DNA of 39,711 bases from an uncultured Eubacteriales bacterium (GTDB lineage Bacteria > Bacillota > Clostridia > TANB77 > CAG-508), in the NCBI GenBank assembly GCA_949294555.1, contig CASFHP010000014.1:1-39711 (forward strand). The letters run 5' to 3'. Below the pieces are notes generated by a model. The model worked only from the letters and a program-made list of their open reading frames with translations, was not told the origin of the DNA and did no database searches. Both the position numbers and the translations under genes were made by a program. This document shows positions 35,309 to 39,711 of the stretch, one piece after another (position 1 is the stretch's first letter; each line of letters starts with the position of its first letter).

Positions 35309-35335
35309 AAAAAAAGACCCAATAAATTGAGTCTT
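35309..35335 (-). terminator. Terminator of the tRNA-Trp transcript
   Basis: Read on the minus strand, AAGACTCAATTT and GGGTCTT form a stem followed by a run of seven T. A second hairpin, GAACTTAT/ATAAGTTC (35342-35362), lies between it and the tRNA 3' end. Confidence 0.6.
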
Positions 35336-35368
35336 ATGTCGTGAACTTATATAAAATAAGTTCCGGAG

Positions 35369-35440
35369 CAGGAGTAGTAGGATTCGAACCTACGTCGTCG
35401 GTTTTGGAGACCGTCATTCTAACCACTGAACTATACTCCC
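35369..35440 (-). tRNA. tRNA-Trp (anticodon CCA)
   Basis: The minus-strand sequence folds as a cloverleaf. The acceptor GGGAGTA pairs with TACTCCT (one G-U), followed by a D-arm GTTC/GAAT. The anticodon loop is CTCCAAA with CCA at 35405-35407, and the T-arm is GTAGG-TTCGAAT-CCTAC with discriminator G. The anticodon stem has an A-A mismatch at its top. CCA is not encoded. It is the only RNA gene in the window. Confidence 0.9.
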
Positions 35441-35474
35441 TGACTGTATAAATAATTTCTTATTTATGTTACGT

Positions 35475-35503
35475 ATTATAATATAAAAAAAACAAATTGT
35501 CAA
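35475..35503 (-). promoter_or_regulatory. Promoter of tRNA-Trp
   Basis: Minus strand: TTGACA (35498-35503), 17-nt spacer, TATAAT (35475-35480). This is a perfect consensus, expected for a stable RNA gene. Confidence 0.85.
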
Positions 35504-35541
35504 TAGTTTTTTAAAAAAAATTAAAAAATTTTAAAAATATA

Positions 35542-35570
35542 TTGAATTTTTATAAATAAAATGGTAGTAT
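35542..35570 (+). promoter_or_regulatory. Promoter of the T-box/dipeptidase unit
   Basis: TTGAAT (35542-35547), 17-nt spacer, TAGTAT (35565-35570) preceded by TGG (extended -10). It is about 30-40 nt upstream of the T-box leader. Confidence 0.5.
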
Positions 35571-35604
35571 ATATAAAAAATAATAGTTAAATCGTAGATT
35601 CAGA

Positions 35605-35835
35605 GGAGTAAGTATAAAGGAAACTAATAGAGAGTAATTGATGGTGGAATAATTACAGTGAAATTTATATTGAATGGACTGATGAGAGCAATCCAAAATA
35701 ATATATATTATTAAAGTAGGCATTGACGAGTATCCAGCTTGTTACAATTGGAGATGTATGATAGTACATTTATAAGGTGGCATAACAAGATAATAGACTC
35801 TTGTCCTAATAAAATAGGATGAGAGTTTTATTTAT
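35605..35835 (+). promoter_or_regulatory. T-box riboswitch leader, apparently tryptophan-type
   Basis: A ~230-nt leader ahead of the dipeptidase. AGAGAGTAATTGATGGTGGA and the following AATAATTAC form a stem-I-type hairpin. GAATGGA offers the specifier triplet UGG (Trp) in the usual GAA-NNN-A setting. AAGGTGGCATAAC near 35773-35785 is the T-box sequence; its UGGC would pair with a GCCA tRNA end, matching the G discriminator of the nearby tRNA-Trp. The terminator is ACTCTTGTCCTA/TAGGATGAGAGT (about 35797-35826) followed by TTTTATTTATTTT. Uncharged tRNA would allow read-through. The specifier assignment is by eye. Confidence 0.7.
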
Positions 35836-35872
35836 TTTAATAAATAATATAATAGTACAGGGAGGCAAATTT

Positions 35873-37312
35873 GTGAAAATAAAAGAAATTGATATAAGTG
35901 AAGTATTAAAATATTTTTATGAAATAAGTAAAATACCAAGAATGTCTGGAAAAGAAGAAAAAATAGCAGACTATGTAGAAAATTTCGCAAAAGAAAGAAA
36001 CTTGAAATGTATAAGAGATATTCACAATAATATAATAATATTTAAAGACTCAACAAAATGGAATAATAGCGAAGAGAGTATAATGTTACAGTGCCATTTA
36101 GATATGGTATGTGAAAAAGAAGAAAATAGTAATCATGATTTTGAAAAAGAAGGTTTAGAGGTTTATATTGAGGGAGATTATATAAAAGCTAAAAATACTA
36201 CATTAGGAGCAGATAATGGAATAGGAATAGCAATAATATTAGCTATATTAAATTCAAATAAAATAAATCATCCTAAAATAGAGGCTATATTTACAGTAGA
36301 AGAAGAGACAACTATGGAAGGTGCAAAACAGATAGATGTCAGTATGTTAGAAAGCAAAAAAATGATATGTTTAGATAATATGAATGAAGAAGAATTATGG
36401 ATTGGGTGTGCTGGTGCAAAAATTTTTGAATATGAAATAGAAGGAAATCAGCATAAAATTAGAGAAGATAATATTTTAATCAAGATAGGAATAAATGGAT
36501 TTAGAGGTGGGCATTCAGGGAAGGACATATCAAAAAATAGAGGAAATCCTATAAAGGAAATGGGAAATTTGCTAGATAAACTAAATACAAAATATAATAT
36601 TTTTCTAAAAAATATATATGGTGGAAGAAAAGTAAATGTAATTCCAAGAGAATGTTATAGTGAAGTATATATCAGATATGATGATTTTGACAGGATATCA
36701 CAGGAAATAATTGAATATAATAAAACGATAAAAAGAAAAATTATAAATGATAATGAAAATATTAAAGTAAGTGTGAAAAAAATAGAACAAAATGATAATT
36801 ATAGTTTCAATTCAAATACAACAAAAAAAGTAATAAATATTTTGAAAGAAATTAAAAACGGTGTATATTATGAGGATAAATATTCAAATCCATTAGTTTC
36901 ATTAAATATAGGTAAAATAGAAAATACAAAGAATGAAATAAAAATATCTTTTTCAATAAGAACAAATAGAAGTGAAATTGAACAAAAATTAGAAGATGAC
37001 TTAGATAATATAGTTATCAAATATGGAATACAAGAGAGAAAAAGTGAATTATCAGGTTATGAGCATAAAGAAAGGTCAATATTTATAGATAAATGTAAAG
37101 CAATTTATAAAGGATATTTCGAAGTAAATCCAAAAGTTATAGATATGCATATATGTTTAGAGGCAGGTTTTTTTGGAAAGAAAATACCAGAATTAGATTT
37201 CATTGCAATAGCACCTAATATATATGATGCACATAGTCCAAAAGAGAGATGTTCTATAAGTTCATTAAAGAAAATCTATAATTATATAATTTTAATATTA
37301 AATGATATTTGA
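35873..37312 (+). CDS. pepD: PepD-type aminoacyl-histidine dipeptidase (M20 family)
   Basis: This is a 479-residue cytosolic zinc dipeptidase. Its motifs are LQCHLDMVCEK (zinc His and catalytic Asp; the usual GHLDMV has Cys for Gly), TTLGADNGIGIA (bridging Asp), FTVEEETTMEGA (catalytic Glu-Glu), NGFRGGHSGKDI followed by SKNRGNP (dimerisation His), and NIYDAHSPKERC near the end. These are the PepD family landmarks. GTG 35873 is chosen because GGGAGGC lies 7 nt upstream; the ATG at 35819 lies in the T-box terminator. It seems to be controlled by the T-box leader, so peptide breakdown may be tied to amino-acid, probably Trp, shortage. Confidence 0.85.
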   Translation: MKIKEIDISEVLKYFYEISKIPRMSGKEEKIADYVENFAKERNLKCIRDIHNNIIIFKDSTKWNNSEESIMLQCHLDMVCEKEENSNHDFEKEGLEVYIEGDYIKAKNTTLGADNGIGIAIILAILNSNKINHPKIEAIFTVEEETTMEGAKQIDVSMLESKKMICLDNMNEEELWIGCAGAKIFEYEIEGNQHKIREDNILIKIGINGFRGGHSGKDISKNRGNPIKEMGNLLDKLNTKYNIFLKNIYGGRKVNVIPRECYSEVYIRYDDFDRISQEIIEYNKTIKRKIINDNENIKVSVKKIEQNDNYSFNSNTTKKVINILKEIKNGVYYEDKYSNPLVSLNIGKIENTKNEIKISFSIRTNRSEIEQKLEDDLDNIVIKYGIQERKSELSGYEHKERSIFIDKCKAIYKGYFEVNPKVIDMHICLEAGFFGKKIPELDFIAIAPNIYDAHSPKERCSISSLKKIYNYIILILNDI

Positions 37313-37333
37313 TACAATTTATGTTAATTATTA

Positions 37334-37362
37334 TTGACAAACATATAAAAAGGTGGTAATAT
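37334..37362 (+). promoter_or_regulatory. Promoter of the GNAT gene
   Basis: TTGACA (37334-37339), 17-nt spacer, TAATAT (37357-37362). It gives a ~145-nt leader before the gene. Confidence 0.6.
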
Positions 37363-37513
37363 ATGGATATCCAAACTGTTTGATACAGATGGGAGTGTAA
37401 CTACAAACTTTTTAACTTGGCTGAAGAAAGGAAGATGAATTGTATGCCAAAATCAAAATGTAACAACGCAACTAGTTTCATCAAAAGGTTAAGAACAAGA
37501 AGGAGGTATTTAC

Positions 37514-38155
37514 ATGAAGAAAATGAATGGTTGGAACATTTTTATTGGTGCACCTAAGGACTTTGTCGACAAGGAAAAAGTAACAAAGCGGTGTTTGGAA
37601 ATAGCTAATAAAGCTAAATTTCCTACGGATTATCAGGATATGTATGAGCATCTCTTTGAAAATGAAAACGCAGAACTTTTTATGGTAATGGATGAAAATG
37701 GCGAAATCTACGGATTTGCTACATGCGATAATATTGCTGAAAGCAGTAATACTTATCTGCATGGAATTATTATTCATCCGGATATTCAGGGGATGGGTTT
37801 TAGTTCAAGATTACTTCGTGAAATCGTAAAGAAAGATGGAAACGAATTCTTGACAGCAAGAACTCATAACCCGAGAGTATACGAAATGATGAGTAGTGTA
37901 GCATATAATGGAAATGCGGATTTAGTATTTCCTAATGTTACATCTCAAAATGTACCAAAAGAAGTTTGGACAGTTATGCATTCACATCCTGCTATGAGTG
38001 AAGCTGATGAGGATATGGTTGTACGTAATGCCTATCCAGATGAAAAAATCGTACAGGAAGTAAAAAATGAGAGCATCTATAACATATTCAAGAAACTCAA
38101 TCCAACTGATGCACAGGTTATTGTGGTTTGCACAAAAAAACCCAGTTGGCTTTGA
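37514..38155 (+). CDS. GNAT-family N-acetyltransferase
   Basis: This 213-residue protein has a GNAT fold around residues 50-120. The acetyl-CoA-binding segment is HGIIIHPDIQGMGFSSRLLR (the Q/RxxGxG/A loop as QGMGFS), preceded by beta strands with IYGFATCDN. The substrate is unknown; acetylation of an amine on a small molecule or protein is expected. AGAAGGAGGTATTTAC precedes the ATG. Its codons are less AT-biased than those of the ICE and dipeptidase, as in the adjacent trpS, which suggests common acquisition. The C-terminal ~70 residues are not recognisably part of the fold. Confidence 0.7.
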   Translation: MKKMNGWNIFIGAPKDFVDKEKVTKRCLEIANKAKFPTDYQDMYEHLFENENAELFMVMDENGEIYGFATCDNIAESSNTYLHGIIIHPDIQGMGFSSRLLREIVKKDGNEFLTARTHNPRVYEMMSSVAYNGNADLVFPNVTSQNVPKEVWTVMHSHPAMSEADEDMVVRNAYPDEKIVQEVKNESIYNIFKKLNPTDAQVIVVCTKKPSWL

Positions 38156-38185
38156 CTGAATAGGAGATAGCCAAAGAACAATTAA

Positions 38186-38226
38186 AGAAAGCAAAGGTAT
38201 TTTATATCTTTGCTTTCTGCATTTTT
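38186..38226 (+). terminator. Terminator after the GNAT gene
   Basis: AGAAAGCAAAG (38186-38196) and CTTTGCTTTCT (38208-38218) form an 11-bp stem, followed by GCATTTTT. This separates GNAT and trpS transcripts. Confidence 0.75.
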
Positions 38227-38234
38227 GGCAACAT

Positions 38235-38263
38235 TTGACAAAAAACATAAAGTGTGATATTAT
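38235..38263 (+). promoter_or_regulatory. Promoter of trpS
   Basis: TTGACA (38235-38240), 17-nt spacer, TATTAT (38258-38263) with TGA before it. The ~55-nt leader is too short for a T-box, and none is seen there. Confidence 0.7.
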
Positions 38264-38324
38264 GTTAATAACTTTCGGTAGAAAGTAGACCTAAAATACA
38301 TCAAACCAAAGAAAGGAGCAGAAC

Positions 38325-39323
38325 ATGAAGAAAGGACTTATTTTAAGTGGCATACAGCCATCAGGTATCTTGACCTTAGGAAACTATTTGGGAGCTTTAC
38401 GGAATTGGGTAGATATTCAGGAAGAATATGAGTGTATGTATTTCATTGCAGATTTACATGCAATCACAGTTCCGCAGGATCCGAAGGAATTAAGGGAAAA
38501 TACAAAGAAGGCTCTTATGCAGTATTTGGCTTGCGGGTTAGACCCTAGCAAAAATGTGATATTTGTACAGTCACATGTACATGAGCATGCCGAGCTGGCT
38601 TGGGTACTGGATTGTAACACCTACATGGGAGAATTGAGTAGAATGACTCAGTTTAAAGACAAATCCCAAAAGCAGGTGAATGTGAGAGTTGGATTATTCA
38701 ACTATCCGGTATTAATGGCAGCGGACATTCTTTTGTATCAGGCAGATTTTGTGCCGGTCGGAGAAGACCAGAGGCAGCACTTGGAAATTACAAGAGATAT
38801 TGCCAGAAGGTATAATTCTACCTATGGAAAGCAGGTATTTACAATACCGGAGGCATTTATCTCGGAAACAGGTGCAAAAATCATGAGTCTTAAAGACCCG
38901 GAGAAAAAGATGTCAAAATCTGATCCAAATCCGTTGGCTTTCATATCTTTATTAGATGATAGAGATACTATCATTAAAAAGTTTAAGAAGGCTACAACAG
39001 ATTCAATGAATGAGGTGAGGTTTTCAGATGAGCAGTTAGGTGTGAAAAACCTTATTAACATCTACAGTTCAATAACTGGAAAAACACCGCTGGAAGTAGA
39101 ACGTGAATTTGAAGGGATTGGATACGGAAAATTCAAAATGGCAGTAGGCGAAACTGTTGCCGATGCTCTTGAGCCAATTCAGAAGAAATACTATGAGTTG
39201 GAAGCTCCGGAAAATGAAGAATATATCAAGAATATTCTCAAACAGGGAGCAGAGATTGCAAGCGGTAAAGCAAGAGAAACCTTAAAAGAGGTTTATGAGA
39301 CAACAGGTTTTTATTCTAAATGA
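38325..39323 (+). CDS. trpS: Tryptophanyl-tRNA synthetase
   Basis: This 332-residue class Ic enzyme charges tRNA-Trp using ATP. The HIGH-equivalent lies in GIQPSGILTLGNYLGALRNW and the second signature is KKMSKSDPNP near residue 194. YFIADLHAIT, GEDQRQHLEI and FNYPVLMAADILLYQADFVPVG are further family landmarks. The length is normal. AAAGGAGCAGAAC precedes the ATG. The coding sequence is visibly richer in GC (CCG, GCC and CTG codons) than most of the window. It lies 3 kb from tRNA-Trp and the Trp-type T-box, with its own promoter. It may be the host trpS or an acquired second copy. Confidence 0.95.
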   Translation: MKKGLILSGIQPSGILTLGNYLGALRNWVDIQEEYECMYFIADLHAITVPQDPKELRENTKKALMQYLACGLDPSKNVIFVQSHVHEHAELAWVLDCNTYMGELSRMTQFKDKSQKQVNVRVGLFNYPVLMAADILLYQADFVPVGEDQRQHLEITRDIARRYNSTYGKQVFTIPEAFISETGAKIMSLKDPEKKMSKSDPNPLAFISLLDDRDTIIKKFKKATTDSMNEVRFSDEQLGVKNLINIYSSITGKTPLEVEREFEGIGYGKFKMAVGETVADALEPIQKKYYELEAPENEEYIKNILKQGAEIASGKARETLKEVYETTGFYSK

Positions 39324-39344
39324 TGTGATGTGTAAAAAGGTCTA

Positions 39345-39375
39345 GGAAAAGGCTCGAATTTTTCGAGCCTTTTCC
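39345..39375 (+). terminator. Terminator after trpS
   Basis: Perfect 14-bp arms GGAAAAGGCTCGAA (39345-39358) and TTCGAGCCTTTTCC (39362-39375) with a 3-nt loop, followed by a T-rich stretch. Confidence 0.9.
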
Positions 39376-39385
39376 AATTAAATGT

Positions 39386-39494
39386 TTAATTTTTATTTTT
39401 TTCATATATTTCAAAAATTTCAATAAAATTTTTAATCAAATCTTTTTGGTAATTATTAAAGTGTGATATTTTATTTTGAATTGATGTATCAACA
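39386..39494 (-). pseudogene. C-terminal remnant of an unknown gene, cut by the IS21-type end
   Basis: On the minus strand an open frame of ~35 codons (VDTSIQNKISHFNNYQKDLI then KNFIEIFEIYEKNKN) ends at TAA 39386-39388. It has no start codon and runs straight into the IS end at 39495. It is probably the end of a gene interrupted by the insertion. The family is not recognisable. Confidence 0.4.
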
Positions 39495-39711
39495 TGTAAA
39501 AGTCAATATAAAATTGATAAAAAAATACAAAATTAAATTGATAAAAAAATTCAATGTTGTTTTTCCAGAAAATGTAACAGTATAATTACATTTTCTGGAA
39601 TCTATTTTTATATTATTTTCTGTTTTCAATTTCTTCTAATTTATCTTTTAAACGATAGGATTGACCTGTAATTTTTATTACACTAGAATGATGTAACAAT
39701 CTATCTAATAT
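39495..39711 (-). mobile_element. Right terminal part of an IS21-family element
   Basis: The element end appears to begin at TGTAAAAGTCAATATAAAAT (39495-39514), with the TG terminus and GTCAA/TTGA words typical of IS21-type ends. Two near-identical 20-bp repeats, AAATTGATAAAAAAATNCAA, lie at 39511-39530 and 39535-39554, like the multiple terminal repeats bound by IstA. A perfect 15-bp inverted repeat (39563-39577 and 39586-39600) follows, probably the istB terminator. The istB reading frame runs off the window; istA is outside. Confidence 0.7.
39613..39711 (-). CDS. istB: IstB-type helper ATPase of IS21 family (C-terminal part)
   Basis: The last 32 codons of a minus-strand gene entering from the right edge. 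ILDRLLHHSSVIKITGQSYR followed by LKDKLEEIENRK is the characteristic IstB C-terminus (DRLLHHS..I.I.GESYRLK). IstB is the AAA+ helper that selects target DNA for the IstA transposase. The Walker motifs and istA lie outside the window. It stops at TAA 39613-39615, just before the 15-bp inverted repeat. Confidence 0.85.
   Translation of the reverse strand: MLDRLLHHSSVIKITGQSYRLKDKLEEIENRK

Noticed and set aside
35369..35440. tRNA-Trp 3' end as the attachment site of the conjugative element
   Set aside because: The tRNA 3' end does face the element, but I found no copy of it near 10.7 kb (only the short GGATTC word), and no integrase lies beside it.
37435..37557. 40-codon upstream frame overlapping the GNAT start, with two TGG codons near its end, as a Trp leader peptide
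   Set aside because: Its ATG touches the AAAGGAAG site and most of the frame lies inside the GNAT coding region. No terminator/antiterminator pair is seen.
38264..38324. T-box or other riboswitch for trpS
   Set aside because: The leader is only ~55 nt and contains no T-box word or terminator.

Overview
The window is very AT-rich with Gram-positive-style genes: strong AAAGGAGG ribosome binding sites, AGA arginine codons, TTGACA/TATAAT promoters, sortase, a CwlD-type amidase, a T-box leader and prolyl-tRNA deacylase. This points to a low-GC member of the Bacillota, most likely a Clostridia lineage. No 16S or other species marker is present, so I do not name a genus.

Layout. (1) 1-3.9 kb: the tail of a membrane-anchored protein, a 208-bp palindromic MITE-like element, an Ig-like surface protein, a CmpB-type membrane protein with a degenerate REC-GGDEF protein, and a divergent NUDIX hydrolase. 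(2) 4.0-9.3 kb: a cassette of a SPASM radical SAM enzyme, a B12-binding radical SAM gene broken by two single-base shifts, a histidine-phosphatase/APH-kinase fusion and a tyrosine-type phosphatase. I do not recognise its product. (3) 9.3-10.7 kb: a CwlD-like amidase and a damaged polysaccharide deacetylase. (4) About 10.75-33.9 kb: an integrative conjugative element (ICE) or its remnant. It has two ArdA-like proteins, an element-borne S-adenosylmethionine synthetase (metK), candidate oriT, RHH accessory protein, MobP-type relaxase, VirD4, VirB2/B6/B3/B4-like T4SS parts, a DNA methyltransferase, M23 peptidase, ParA/CpaE-like protein, sortase, thioester/CnaB adhesin (frameshifted), an ArdC-N-like protein and a RepA_N replication initiator. 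No integrase is visible. (5) 33.9-39.4 kb: prolyl-tRNA deacylase, an unknown gene, tRNA-Trp(CCA), a T-box leader that appears to read the Trp codon UGG ahead of a PepD-type dipeptidase, a GNAT acetyltransferase and trpS. (6) The right edge is the end of an IS21-family element (istB tail), apparently inserted in another gene.

How the genes work together. The ICE transfer genes are nearly all co-directional and tightly packed, with stop/start overlaps. The relaxase and accessory protein would process oriT, VirD4 would couple it to the channel, VirB4 would energise the channel and the M23 enzyme would open the wall. ArdA-like and ArdC-like proteins and the methyltransferase would protect entering DNA, and metK could supply the methyl donor.

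The two most unusual observations are as follows. First, six ICE genes have a strong GGAGG site followed 7-9 nt later by an in-frame AUA where the start codon should be. In two of them no acceptable canonical start exists for over 140 nt. Second, tRNA-Trp, a Trp-type T-box and trpS lie within 4 kb of each other. Three genes in the window also carry what look like single-base insertions, which could be true decay or assembly error.
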